From Paracentrotus lividus (taxonomy: Eukaryota > Echinodermata > Echinoidea > Camarodonta > Echinidae), in NCBI GenBank assembly GCA_940671915.1, contig CALNVZ010002143.1, positions 268,676-332,675 of the forward strand: a stretch of DNA of 64,000 bases. The letters are read 5' to 3'. The first letter of the stretch is position 1, and each line of letters opens with the position of its first letter. The notes beneath the pieces are model-generated. The model was not told the DNA's origin. It ran no database searches and worked only from the letters and a program-made list of their open reading frames with translations. Positions 1 to 10,625 of the stretch are shown here, in pieces. Both the position numbers and the translations under genes were made by a program.

Positions 1-1046
1 AAATGAATTTGGCAAGAGCAACTAGGCTTGACTTCAAAGGAAACAAAAAAGGACCATAGAAGAACCAAAGAAACAAAAAATGAAGTATTCGTAAATACCT
101 GTTTCTTTTAATTGGACCGGCAGGCTTAGATAGACATTTTGATTTTAAAAAATTATAGTTACATTGAATCTTCTTCTTTCTTTTTTATATTTTTGTACTT
201 GATAATGGTGGTTAAGTAAACGGCGTTCCTACAATCTCTACGAATCACGAATCGATAAGCCTGTGCCTGGAGGTATGTCATGAGATAGTTGAGGATGGTG
301 TTGATTGATTGAAATAATACTATGTACCCCCCCCCCCCATAGTGCATATCCCCCGCCCACTTCCACATAAGCACGCATGTCAGTATTTTCAAATATGTTG
401 GTGTTTTTTTTCCCAGAGTATTTACGCCACCTACGTGGAGATTTTTGTAAGCGCAATGTGTGTGTACTTTATCGCTTTATAGCCGATTTGGGCGATAAAA
501 GGGGTGAACATGCCGATGGAAAATGAGCTCTAACTAAAGAATAGGCAAAAACTGGCAGCCAAATTTGGTATCACTGCAAAGTAGACACCATAACAAAGAC
601 GCTCGTAGTATTTTTAGCTCGGCAATCGACGGCAATGATGAACATTTAGGCGCATTTAAAAAAACATGGAATTTTCACCATTATTTGGTCATTTTTTCAA
701 GAATAGCTTCAGAGTTGAATAAAGGTTTGTCTTGAAACTCTGGGATCATTTAAAATAACTCCTCCAAAACAGGCAAATGAAATTCCAAATAGATCAGACG
801 ATCCGTTTGGCAGAAATTGTTTAAAAACGACAACATTGTAATTTACACATAATTTACCGCTAAATTCAAATTTCGGGTACTTTTCAGGCAAAGTAACCGT
901 ATTAAAATTAATTTCAAGAAGAAATACTGCACCTAGATGCTCTAGAGGTTGTAATTTTGGCAAGGAAGATTATAAAAAAGAAATTAATTTGATGACCAAA
1001 TGCCAGTTTTGGCGCACTTTGGATCACACCTGGCCCACTGTGGGGC
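1..1046. other. Non-coding AT-rich flank
   Basis: No coding similarity was recognised on either strand. The stretch holds a short C homopolymer near 329-340 and AT-rich DNA leading into the hairpin repeat that follows. Short open frames here have no recognisable domain or composition. Confidence 0.5.
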
Positions 1047-2207
1047 GTGGCCAAAAATGCTGAGTCATCGTTTTTCAAATTTTGAAAAAGCTGTAATTCT
1101 TTTATTAAAAGGGCTATAAAGATTATTTGGTGTCTATTCATATGTTTATCAGCCTGATAAATCGAATGGCAGGGTCAAAATTGCAACTAGTAGTGAAGAA
1201 TGTACTGAAAAGGGGGAATTACAGTTTTAACCCTTCAATCACCGTTAGGGTCTTTGAGGGCACCCTAGACATATTGTGTTGCGCAATCAAAACTGCCGCG
1301 TTTTCAGTAATGCCTTTTCATGCATCTTTTCCTTGCAGTCTTACGGATCTTTTGACACCAAGTTCATTGAAATCGGACATTCCATGTTAGAATTACTTGA
1401 CCTTTCGTGGCCAAAGGTCAAACCAAAATTTGAGATTTGCCTTTTTGTGTACAAAACCAATGGCAAGGTCAGGTTTCCTATTTTACTCTATAAATCTCAG
1501 GTAAATCATACTTTAGACTGGTTCTAGTATTTATTCAGAATTAAGATTGATCCAGATAATGATTTGAAGTATCAGAAAGTCTACATCTATAATAATTCTT
1601 ATGTATTTCATTGTTTATGAAATTCTTATTTATTCTATTGTTTTCATTCTTACATGTATATATCTATGTTTTCAAATGTTTTAGGAATTTCATTACTTCA
1701 GGGCTTCATTAAGATTTAGTTTCATTCTCAATGAAGAAAAAAAGCAGTCTAAAGAATGATTTACCTGTGATTTATAGAGTAAAATAGGAAACCTGACCTT
1801 GACATTGGTTTTGTACACAATACCTATATCAAAAAGGTCATGTAATTCCCACATGGAGTGTCCGATTTTAATGAACTTGGTGTCAAAAGATCCGTAAGAC
1901 TGCAAGGAAAAGATACCTGAAATGACATTACTGAAAATGCGGTGGTTTTGATTGAGCAACACAATTTGTCTAGGGGTGCCCTCAGAGACCCTACCGGTAA
2001 TTAAAGGGTTACAACTTTAATTCCCCCTTTTCAGTACTTTCTTCACCAATATTTGCAATTTTGACACTGCCATTGGATTAATCAGGCTAATAAACATATG
2101 AATAGACACCAAAATCATCTTCATAGCCCTTTTAATAAAAGAATTACAGTTTTTTTCAAAATTAGAAAAACGATGACTCAGCATCTTTTGGCCACGCCCC
2201 CTCAAAA
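1047..2207. repeat. Long inverted repeat (hairpin element), arms about 470 bp
   Basis: The left arm (about 1047-1523) and the right arm (about 1742-2207) read as reverse complements. Both carry the same landmarks in mirrored order: GGCGTGGCCAAAA, ATGCTGAGTCATCG, CATATGTTTATCAGCCTGAT, CTTACGGATCTTTTGACACC and ACTCTATAAATC. The loop is about 218 bp. The arms differ by substitutions and by an indel of about 30 bp near 1410-1440. No transposase or clear target duplication was seen, so this may be a foldback or MITE-type element or a local inverted duplication. Open frames in the arms are by-products of the repeat. Confidence 0.75.
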
Positions 2208-2410
2208 TCGTTTTTTGGCGTGCACTGTCTCAATTTTCACCCGATTTTCATAAAATTGGTGGCATATCGATCAGGACAACGAGCTGCTTAAAATAAAATA
2301 GCACAAACTTGGTTCTGAAACATGACCCATTTATTGCCCACCTCTATTTGTATGTTTTTTTCTTATTTATTTTTTGCCGTTTTGTGAATTTTGAGATGTA
2401 CTTTCCGGTG

Positions 2411-4170
2411 GATGTTCCTCATTTTTTTTTTCTCACGGAGTATGGGCTTTCTTTTGGTATTTTCATGAAGAATTGATGATATCGACCGTCTACTTTCAAC
2501 TTACACACATTACACCACATACGTGAACAGTCATGGTCTGCGACTGCTTGAATGTAGGTGTCAAAAACTTTCTCACATAACGTGCACTTATATTTCCTCT
2601 GACAGGCGGTTTATCCATTAAATAAGGTAACAGTGTGTAGTTTAAAACAGCGTTCGGTCAAGAAAGTTATATTACATGTAGAACATGTTAGTGTTTGACC
2701 TGACTTTTCTTGAAAAGTGTCACGATCACAACCAACAGTAAAACAATCGTGACACATACGAATGCAACTATGATACCTAGGGTCATTGTATTTCTCATGG
2801 CATTTACTACATACACATTTAGCACATAGGAATCCCTCAATGTTACTGATGATGTCGTAGTGTTGGTTATCCCTAAGATATAAATACAACGTATTTTCAG
2901 AGGGTGGGCCAGCATATATCAATGTCTCGGAATTACGCCCTCTATAAACAATAATTCTACAACTATGACGTGCAAGCATCACCTTCTGAAAAGCGTCGTA
3001 TTTTGATCGATCAACCACCCCTTCTGGTACCCTAGCCACGGCATGTAATTCTTGCGCTTCTAGTAACAAATATTGGGGCGGGTCTCGAGCATTTTTGAAC
3101 CAATTTTTATATTTCTGAAACTTGTCCTGGGGTAACAAACGCAATCGAGCCAGCGTCAAAGCTTTAGCAAAACACATTTGATCTTTTCCATTATCCGGAA
3201 CAGTAACAATGGACCCGCTTCTCACTGCTGCAACACCGGCGGGAAGTCCACTATTTTTTTTAGGTCTGCCGCCACCCACAGGATTGACGACATGGTGGAA
3301 TCTGATAGTGAAGCCTTTGTTGAGAAAGAAGTCCTGGTTACTGTTCAAGACTTCTGCGATTCTGTCCAAAATGCCGGTTATATCAAAATCGCGCCTTGTG
3401 GCCCATGGGGTGGAAATCGGTACATTCACCTGAGATGAATCTAAAACCAATCTAACATAATCACGATCTGAGGTACCTACTAAAACTATCCTATGAAGAT
3501 CGTCGAAGCAAGTTCGAAGGTATGACAATACATCAGAGATAGAAATTTTATGATCCGTCTCCGTTCTGAGGTCATACCATACCTCCCTCACTCCAAATCG
3601 TTTAGACATCCGTTGATTGATAAACTCCCAAGTTGGAGTGGATTGTGGGGAGGGGGCCGATGTGCCTGAAAAAGGCCAACTTTCTTCGTCTTCAGAAAGA
3701 CGGTCTGTGTCGTTGCTACTACGATCTGTTTTATTTTTTTCTTACTACCGCCCCTTTGAATAGTGTCACTCAATTTTCTTTTTTGACTGTTTTTTTTTTT
3801 TCTTAGAGTGTTGTAAATTTCATGCATTCTCTGATTCATCGCTGTGTCATAATAATTGATGGAGGGTGGGGTATACTATGTGTGTTTTGATTATAACTTG
3901 TGCCAGGACCATCGTCTTGTTGTACGGGTACTGGTGTATTTAAAGTTATTGTATTACCCCTACACACGTCTCCACTACCAGAAAATGAATTACGTTCACC
4001 TATTTGTCTGTGCTGTCCTCTGTCGATATATTCCATATCGTATTGATGGTTGTGTCCAGTGTCCTTTCTGATTGTGAATTTGTCAAATTAAAAATTGCAT
4101 CCAAATGTTTCTTGCATTTTCACGAAACAAAACTGTACGTGGTGAGGGTGGTGGGCTGTCTTTGGATGTC
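2411..4170 (-). mobile_element. Polinton/Maverick fossil: N-terminal part of DNA polymerase B
   Basis: The minus-strand protein of about 330 residues at 2611-3609, with coding-like sequence on both sides, matches the N-terminal half of the protein-primed DNA polymerase B of Polintons/Mavericks. Visible hallmarks are the MCFAKALTLARLR block, the LYLYLRDNQHYDIISN block and a run of CxxC/H pairs (CAKCVCSKCHEKY, then CSTC, CTLC and CNVC). The exonuclease and polymerase palm domains are not present downstream, so this is a partial element. It looks old and broken, with a few breaks. No capsid, integrase or terminal repeats of a Polinton were found nearby. Family assignment is from motif memory, not a search. 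Confidence 0.72.
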
Positions 4171-4899
4171 ATGATATAACAGGTATTAACGTAATAAAAA
4201 CTATATGGTTACAAATATCGAAAATGAGGTGTTTCGACGACAACCCTTCAACATATACACCAACGCAAGAAAAATTATTGCATGACACTTCGGACGCTGT
4301 GGTGTAATGAGGTCAGTCCTATACGTTGACCTGATTGGTCAAAATGGTTCTGACGTGTAAAAACCTACAAAAGGATGTGTCAGTCTCTTATACCAATGGT
4401 AGGGGTATTGTGATGAGGTCTTTGTGGAGTAACACGTACTCCAGTTGTGCGAGATTTTCTTTGTAATGTGTCTTAATACCACTATGAGATACTTTAATCA
4501 CGTTTCAAAGTATTTTAAAGAACACAAGAAAACAACAGGGATCCATGATTGGCAACTGTCCGTCAAATATAAAATACAATAAACTATTAAACACTTAACC
4601 ATCCTCTTAGGGTCTTATTGTTTTATACTCCCAGATTCCTCTTTATACCCATCACTCTTCATTGGTTTTGGCTATCTTTAACAATAAGTACTGAAATTTT
4701 GGGAAAAAAGTGTTGTTTATAGTAGATACTTTGTTTCGTTGCCTTTTAACCATTTCCACAGTCTATGTTCTTTTGTTGTGACTTTAGGGGTCTTTTACAT
4801 TTTGTATTACTTGTTTATGTGTACACTGTATATCTCAATTTACATAACTTACACTTTCTTATGTTTTTTTTTCTTTCTTTTCTTTTTTTCTTATCACTT
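4171..4899. other. Non-coding stretch, T-rich toward its right end
   Basis: No gene was recognised. The right part (about 4740-4895) is T-rich, with runs of TTCTTT, and leads to the MITE that follows. Confidence 0.4.
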
Positions 4900-4907
4900 G
4901 TCCCGAG

Positions 4908-5115
4908 CAGAGTGGGTAGATAGAGAGAGTGGCGGCACGCGTATCCCAAACTGATTGCGCGCAATTAAGGTCAAGCTGAGTGGAACTATTTTTGAGATCA
5001 GCCCATGTGCATACACATGCATGATTGGAAAAAAAAGTTCCACTTTTGGCTCCATGAAAAAAAATGACCTAGTTTTGGTTGCGCGTGACGCCACTCTCTC
5101 TATCTACCCACTGTG
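4908..5115. mobile_element. hAT-like MITE, 208 bp, with 8 bp target duplication
   Basis: The termini are near-perfect inverted repeats: CAGAGTGGGTAGATAGAGAG on the left and, on the reverse strand, CACAGTGGGTAGATAGAGAG on the right, continuing into AGTGGCG. The element is flanked by an exact 8 bp direct repeat GTCCCGAG (4900-4907 and 5116-5123). An 8 bp target duplication and CA..TG ends fit the hAT superfamily. It is too short to encode a transposase. It lies at the 5' edge of a LINE fragment, so it inserted after or together with that fragment. Confidence 0.85.
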
Positions 5116-5580
5116 GTCCCGAGGTATCAAACTAGGCTTCTGCATCGCAACAGTGGAAACAGTACTGCTCTACGGTTGTGAGGCATGGACAGTCACCCCG
5201 GTGCTGGAGAAGTCTCTTAATGGGTGTTACACAAGAATGCTCAGAACGGTGCTAAAAATCAACTGGAGACAACACATACCAAACGAGACGCTATATGGAA
5301 AACTACCCAAAATAGGTGAAGAGATAGCAACAAGAAGGATGCAGCTTGCTGGTCATTGCTTTCGACACCCAGAGTTGGCCGCCAGCAGTCTCGTCCTTTG
5401 GGAGCCCACGTATGGACGTCGGGGCGTGGTAGAAAACGCAAGACCTACCTAGACATCATGAAATCGGATGCTGGAGTAATTGGAACAGATGAGTTGAAGA
5501 ACTGTATGCACGACAGAGATAACTAGAGGATTCGTACTAGGTCTCGGCAGTTTAGCCGACCTGGTAGGTAGGTAGGTTAT
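5116..5580 (+). pseudogene. LINE fragment: C-terminal region of reverse transcriptase ORF
   Basis: The plus strand encodes TVETVLLYGCEAWTVTP, then NGCYTRMLRTVLKINWRQHI, then RRMQLAGHCFRHPELA and LWEPTYGRRG. These blocks are typical of the region C-terminal to the RT palm in invertebrate non-LTR endonuclease-reverse transcriptases. The frame shifts near 5424, after which RKRKTYLDIMKSDAG and the DELKNCMHDRD block continue the protein. The fragment is strongly 5'-truncated, with no RT catalytic motif, and ends near a (TAGG) microsatellite at about 5563-5576, a common LINE-type tail. The clade was not resolved. Confidence 0.75.
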
Positions 5581-6010
5581 AACTTGATCTCGATCTCTCT
5601 CTCTCTCTCTATGGAATTTTACTTTGTTCTTTATATCTTTTCATTTTATTAAGCTCACAATTTGAAACAATTTCCCAATTTTATCTCATTCCTCTCAGAC
5701 TATTTTTAAAGTTTCTTTCAATGCCCATCCTATTTTCACACATCTATAATTTCTTTCATTCTTTATATTTTGTAGTTTACATCTCATTTCTTTTCATTTT
5801 TCTCTTTATCTCATTTCTCTCATGCTATTTTTAAAGTTTCTTTCAATGTTCATCTCATTTTCACGTTTCTATAATTTCTTATACTCTTTAAATCTTTCGA
5901 TTTTCATCTCATTTCCACAGTCTAATAATTTCTTACTGTTTTCATCTCTCTCTCTTTCTCTCTCTCTCTTTCATACTTTACACTCTCATATAACAATATT
6001 TTCAAATTAA
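5581..6010. repeat. Pyrimidine-rich low-complexity DNA with a tandem pair of about 130 bp
   Basis: (TC)n runs sit at about 5591-5610 and 5945-5970. Between them, segments at about 5680-5805 and 5808-5930 repeat one another, sharing ATTTTTAAAGTTTCTTTCAA and TATAATTTCTT. No gene was recognised. Confidence 0.6.
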
Positions 6011-6580
6011 TTGTGAACAATACGAGTTATAAATCAGGCCCGTCGCCAGGGGGGTGCGGAGGGTGCGAACCGTTACCCCCCCCCTTCAGACCAAAAAAAA
6101 AAAAGAAAACCCAGCAAACCGGAGAAGAAGAAGAAGAAAAGAGGGGTTGCGAACAGGAGCAAAAAAACAAACAAAACAAACAAACAAACAAAAAATATAT
6201 ATGTATATGGCTTATATAAGGTCTATAATGTTTCGTCGCCGGGGGAAGGGTTGCGGTGAGTGCGGGAGTCGGGGGGGGGGTGGTTACTAATCGGGTGCCA
6301 CTTGTTTCGAAATGTGACAAGCGTATAAAGATCTATATTTTGCTCTCACTGCGCTCTTCTTTGGACATTCATTTCCCAGCAGCGACCCGTATCCCCCAAT
6401 TTTCTTTTCAAATAGAATTACAAATAAATTTGATAATTTTTTAAAGAAATTGTATTCTTATTTGATTTTTTTTAATCCAAGCGAGCTCTCGTATGATTAT
6501 CAACAGTTTCAGGAGATGGTTTTGTCAATCAGTTGCAAAAAAAGTTTTAACTGCCCTGCTTTCAGGTCATCTAGGTACAT
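6011..6580. other. Repeat-derived stretch with purine and G-rich tracts
   Basis: Contains CCGTCGCCAGGGGGGTGCGG, runs of A and GAA and a G-rich tract near 6270. The wording resembles dispersed repeat ends seen elsewhere in the window (for example near 61.24 and 63.69 kb). No credible coding sequence. Confidence 0.4.
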
Positions 6581-7330
6581 ATTTCCGCTAGCGTTTCGCG
6601 CTCGTATGTTTACAAAAATTATCATCATATTCAGAAAGGCATGACAAATATTTATAATCCATAGACTATTAATCAATGTAATTTTCACTCGCGATTGGCG
6701 CTCTCATTTTGCCAAAGGGCGGGGATTATCAGCTCCCAAAGGAATTTAAAAAGAAGTAAGAGGCAAAATATGTATGAAATACAATGCCTTCATGTAGTTA
6801 CATGGAAAAACTTGCGGCTCGCGCTTCGCGCTCGCAACCAAAAAATTAGCGAACTAATAAAAATATATTATTTCTTTAAATAGCTATAATTATGTAAAAA
6901 GCTTTTGCTCCCGCTTCGTGTTGGTGTGCATATAAAGGAATTATCATTTCCCGAAAGGGATTACAAGCATTTATTTAAAATATTCTTTCATGGATTTAAT
7001 TTCGCTCGCACTCCGTGCTCGCATTTAACTAAAGGGCGGTGATATCAGCTCATGGGGGAATTAAAAAAGAAAGTCGTTTTAAGGCAAATTTTTCGGCTCG
7101 CGCTTCGCGCTCGCAAACCAAAAAGAAGACAATGACCAACAAAAAATACTCTGACTTCAAGTCGCTAACTATGTAAAGAAAAACTTTCCGCTTGCGCTTC
7201 GCGCTCGTATGTTTATATCATATAAAAGAATATTTACCATTTTCGTTGCGAAAAACGCTCGTATGCATGCTTATATCATAAAAAACTTATCATCACGTTC
7301 AGAAAGGATATACATGCAGACATTTATTTA
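6580..7330. repeat. Dispersed repeat with iterated GCGCTTCGCGCTCG palindromes
   Basis: The motif GGCTCGCGCTTCGCGCTCGC and decayed forms recur at about 6588-6608, 6690-6706, 6812-6834, 6906-6925, 7004-7022, 7095-7115 and 7192-7209. Each is followed by CGTATG or CGCAAAC and by AT-rich spacer that itself recurs (TTCAGAAAGG, AAATTTTCGG, GGGCGG.GATTATCAGCTC). The core is an imperfect palindrome able to form a hairpin. The same family reappears at 8.39-8.56, 30.8-31.8 and 58.97-59.9 kb. No coding potential; the mobilising enzyme is unknown. Confidence 0.75.
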
Positions 7331-7372
7331 GACCATCAACTCCTTACGTGCCACCCCGCCCAAACCCCTCTG

Positions 7373-7772
7373 CAGTACTGCCAACCTAAAAGCGTATTTT
7401 TGTCTTTTTCATTTGGATAAGGGGTACCAAACTCATTAAATGCCAAGAATTATTCAGATCATAAAAATGTCAATCTCCATCCACCTGTCGACCTGAAAAC
7501 CTTTTATTATTCAATTATTTTCAATAGAAAACAAGGTAAATATGCCAAACATTTTGACAAGTGTGTCATCCCTGCACCAAAGGCATTCGTTCTGGTAAAT
7601 GAGGGACATAGACAATTCATTGGACAATTAAATGTTTTCTATGAAGACAGGTGCGATGTAGTATGGCATGATGGTGATGTGCATTCATAGACATTTATAG
7701 ATCTTAGTACCCCCTTAAGAAGCGAAAGAGGATAGAAAAAGTACGGAATACGCTTTTTTGTTGGCAGGTCTG
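7373..7772. mobile_element. 400 bp MITE with CAG..CTG ends and 6 bp target duplication (copy 1)
   Basis: The ends are inverted repeats: CAGTACTGCCAAC on the left and, on the reverse strand, CAGACCTGCCAAC on the right, each followed within a few bases by AAAAGCGTATT. The element is flanked by an exact 6 bp repeat CCTCTG (7367-7372 and 7773-7778). A near-identical copy lies at 25718-26116. It carries no transposase and no convincing open frame. The superfamily is unclear: the CAG ends look hAT-like, but hAT uses 8 bp, while 6 bp is known for Polinton and Dada-type integration. Confidence 0.85.
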
Positions 7773-7778
7773 CCTCTG

Positions 7779-8390
7779 CCGCACTGGTAATCCGTACATG
7801 CCAGGGCCTATATCCCCCCACTGCCAATTTTTTCCCCTTGCACTTAGAGATGACATTCAATACTCTCTCATAACGTTTTTAAGAGAACGGTCGACAACAA
7901 TGTTGTACTTAAAATATGTGGCATTCTTATTTGTCTCTAAAGTCACACCAAATTCTTTTTTTTTTTTTTTTTTTTTTTATTTTTTTTTTATATTTTTTTG
8001 GTGTGCGATTGTTTATGGCACTAGGTTCTAGTCAAGAATGTTGACAAACACATGAAATCACTCAAAACAAGTTTTAATTTAAACTGTGTAAAGAGAATAT
8101 TGGCCAATTAAAAGCCGGATGTGCCCGCAGCAGAATAAAGCGGATTAATCTGTGAGTGTGCAGTGCGCAGAACAATAGATTCGGCGTAATCAATCAACGT
8201 TATTCCGAATGTGCGCAATCATGCACGAAGCAGGGGAGGGTAGGAGACAAAGCATGGATTAAGCAGTCAGTAGTAGGCTAGCAAACATGAGTATGGCACC
8301 GAACAGTAGGCTACGTGTCGTGCATCCGGCACGTAAAAAGTTAATTAACAGATCTGTTAATCAAGAAATAAGGCGCACAATATGTGTGAA
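7779..8390. other. Non-coding stretch with long T tract
   Basis: A T-rich tract lies at about 7949-8000. The rest (8050-8390) is unique-looking DNA with a few GC-rich words; no gene recognised on either strand. Confidence 0.4.
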
Positions 8391-8700
8391 ATACAATGCC
8401 TTCTTGTCCTTATAAGGCAAAATTTTCGGCTCGCGCTTCGCGCTCGCTAAAAAAGACTAACAAAACAATGATTAAAAGAAATACTTGTTCTTCCAAGTCG
8501 CTATACAGAAAGCTCTCCTCTCAGGCTTCGCGCTCACATGTTTACATCGTAAAAGGAATTACCATTTTCATTCGAAAAAAAAATCTCTATGGTGTGGGAG
8601 GGGCCGGGAGACACCCCCTCCCACACCCTCTCCGCTCACTCGCTAGGCTTACTCGAGCTCGGACGCTTTGCCCCCCCCCCGCCCCCTAAAAATGGACAAA
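8390..8700. repeat. Further copy of the GCGCTTCGCGCTCG repeat with GC-rich tail
   Basis: GGCTCGCGCTTCGCGCTCGC at about 8429-8448, and a decayed form at about 8521-8535, lie in the same AT-rich context as at 6.6-7.3 kb (ATACAATGCCTTC, AAAATTTTCGG). A C/G-rich block follows at 8590-8690. No coding sequence. Confidence 0.65.
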
Positions 8701-8791
8701 ACCTCCGAAACGCACCTCCCCTTGAAAAAAGCTGTTGACGGCCCTGTAGATAACACGTGACAAGTAAATATGAATTGTAAAGGCTTTAAAG

Positions 8792-8797
8792 TTTATT
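8792..8797 (-). terminator. Poly(A) signal AATAAA of the PC4-domain gene
   Basis: On the minus strand AATAAA lies about 72 nt past the stop codon of the PC4-domain reading frame. Position and orientation fit the 3' end of a short intronless transcript. Confidence 0.5.
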
Positions 8798-8868
8798 TTA
8801 TGTAATCAATAAATTTGTCTTACTTCTCTCTTCGGTACGATTGTCTTGGATCGATTGTACAACGTTCT

Positions 8869-9463
8869 TTAAAAATGTCCAGGGCGACGGTTGTTGTGTA
8901 TGACAGAGTTCACCTGGCGTAGCAGCATTTGCAGCCTTCTTAAATCACCCTCGTTCAGGGTGATCCCATTTTTGGTAGGATTCTCCGCACCTCCCTGGTG
9001 GAAGTATTCGCGTATATCGACGTACAGCTGGTTACTGAATCTTCTGACGGTCACCTTTTTCAGGTTCCGAGTCCCCGCCAGCGAAATGTTGATTTGCACC
9101 AGGTTCTGGTCATCGGGTCGACTTGGCTGCGGTGTTGCTATCCTAGGCTGTGGATGGCCCTGTGCTGCTTGCCTTGCTGCTTGCATCTGACCGGCTGGTG
9201 GCGGGGCATGTATGACTGCTGGTGGTGGGGCATGTATGACTGCTGGTGCTCGGTGTGCTGGTTGGATCTGGCCTACTGGTGGCGGTACATGTATGGCCAC
9301 TGGTGCCTGATGTTGTCGGCTGTAGGCATTGTAGGGCTGGTCCCTGGGCCTGGTTGGCTTCTGGTTGTGTGGCGGCCTGGGCTGGTCCTGGGGCCTGTGC
9401 TGTCGCTGCTACCTCCATATTCAGCAGTTCCTCATCATTTATTTCAAAGTTAGGAAGAGCCAT
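8869..9463 (-). CDS. PC4-domain (ssDNA-binding transcription coactivator p15-like) protein
   Basis: The minus-strand C-terminal 70 or so residues match the PC4/Sub1 fold: a basic beta-rich block (NLKKVTVRRFSNQLYVDIRE), then FHQGG, then KNGITLNEGDLRRLQMLLRQ. In PC4 proteins this domain dimerises and binds single-stranded DNA and basal transcription factors. It is preceded by an Ala/Pro/Gln-rich low-complexity region with a short tandem unit (AVIHAPPP). The likely start is at 9463 (MALPNFEINDEELLNME), an acidic N-terminus. The coding sequence uses two overlapping frames, so it has at least one break or an uncorrected base error. A TATA-like box lies upstream and a poly(A) signal downstream, so it looks like a compact intronless gene. 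It could be a host retrocopy or cargo of a virus-like element. Domain call fairly sure; parentage unknown. Confidence 0.7.
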
Positions 9464-9541
9464 TGTTATTTTCTTCTTCTTCTAGATGTAATATAAGACG
9501 TGGAGACGTGAAAGTGATGATATGTATGACAAAATCCTGTC

Positions 9542-9550
9542 CTTTTTATC
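9542..9550 (-). promoter_or_regulatory. TATA-like box upstream of the PC4-domain gene
   Basis: On the minus strand GATAAAAAGG lies about 80 nt before the proposed ATG at 9463, a normal distance for a TATA box driving a short leader. Seen by eye only. Confidence 0.4.
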
Positions 9551-9659
9551 CTCTTTCGGTGTATGTTTCGTTAACGTAGTTGTCAATCAATTTCATCAAG
9601 TACCAACCTTAACATTATTTAACAAGTATCCTTTATTTTACCATTTTGCATATGGTGGA

Positions 9660-10625
9660 CAACCAAAGAGGAGAACACCCTTCTCCTGCTTGTGAAATTA
9701 CCACAGGAGTTAAACAAAGGGACATTCTGTCACCCTTCCTGTTCCTCCTCGCCATCGACCACGGAATGAGACGTGTAGAATAAACGGCAACAGGTATCCC
9801 TTATGGACAAAGCAAACTGTTCGACCTTGACTTTGCTGACGACATCACACTTTTCGACCCAAACCAAGATGATCTACAAATGTGTACAGATAAAACACAG
9901 GAAATATTGAACAAGATTGGTCTAAGATTCAACCGGACGAAACGTAAGGTAATGGAAATAGGCCAGAACACAACTCAAGTAACCATAGATTGTGAGGCAA
10001 TAGAGAAGGTAAACTCATTCCAATACCTTGGTAGCACAATTAGTAACAATTGGAAAAGCTCAGAGGAGATTCACCGAAGGATCGGCAAGGCGCAATCAAT
10101 GTTTCGGAGCATGTATGCTGTCTGGAAAACAAAGAACATCCGAATGCAAACCAAAGTGAGGGTGTATGAAGCCACCGTCTTATCAATCCTCCTTTATGCC
10201 AGTGAAACCTGGGAAATTACGGTAAGAGACAGGCAAAGGCTGGATGCTTTCCATCACAAATGTTTACGAAGGATCTTTAATATCTCATGGAGGGACCACA
10301 TTACAAATGAAGATGTAAGGAACCAATCAAACCATAAGTTGCTCAGTCAAATAATTGCAAAACGAAGGCTGACATGGCTTGGTCACGTCCTAAGGAAGAC
10401 AGAAAGCAGCATTGTCAGGACGGCCATAACGTGGAAACCAGAAGGAGGGAAAAGGAAAAGAGGGAGACCATATCTGACATGGTGGAGAACAATTAAAAGA
10501 GACCTCACTGATCGAGACACAACTTGGAATGAAGCAGTCCTCGTCGCCAGAGAATCAGACGCCAGTGCGGACCTGCGATCAATGTCCACATGTGGAATGG
10601 AACGAAGCTACGGTAAGGTCTAAGG
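9660..10625 (+). pseudogene. LINE fragment: RT palm (FADD) to C-terminus
   Basis: Plus-strand coding sequence begins near 9690 with EITTGVKQRDILSPFLFLL and LDFADDITLF, the RT motif B and the FADD catalytic motif. It runs through VNSFQYLGSTIS, VYEATVLSILLYASETW, LDAFHHKCLRRIFNISWRDH, RRLTWLGHVLRK and KRKRGRPYLTWWRTIKRD to a stop at 10621. One in-frame TAA at 9781 interrupts it; after that the frame is open for about 280 residues. This is the 3' part of a non-LTR retrotransposon, truncated at the 5' end. The tail holds AAGGTCTAAGGT, and the 1.9 kb duplicated unit starts inside it. Confidence 0.85.

Noticed and set aside
1127-2205. Paired open frames with similar protein sequence on opposite strands
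   Set aside because: They arise from the two arms of the inverted repeat; no known domain and no codon-level conservation visible.
4955-5130. N-terminal part of the 165-residue plus-strand frame as LINE protein
   Set aside because: This part is the hAT-like MITE, open by chance; LINE similarity begins only after the right target duplication.
7639-8031. Short open frames on both strands around 7.6-8.0 kb
   Set aside because: They overlap the MITE and a T-rich tract and have no domain.
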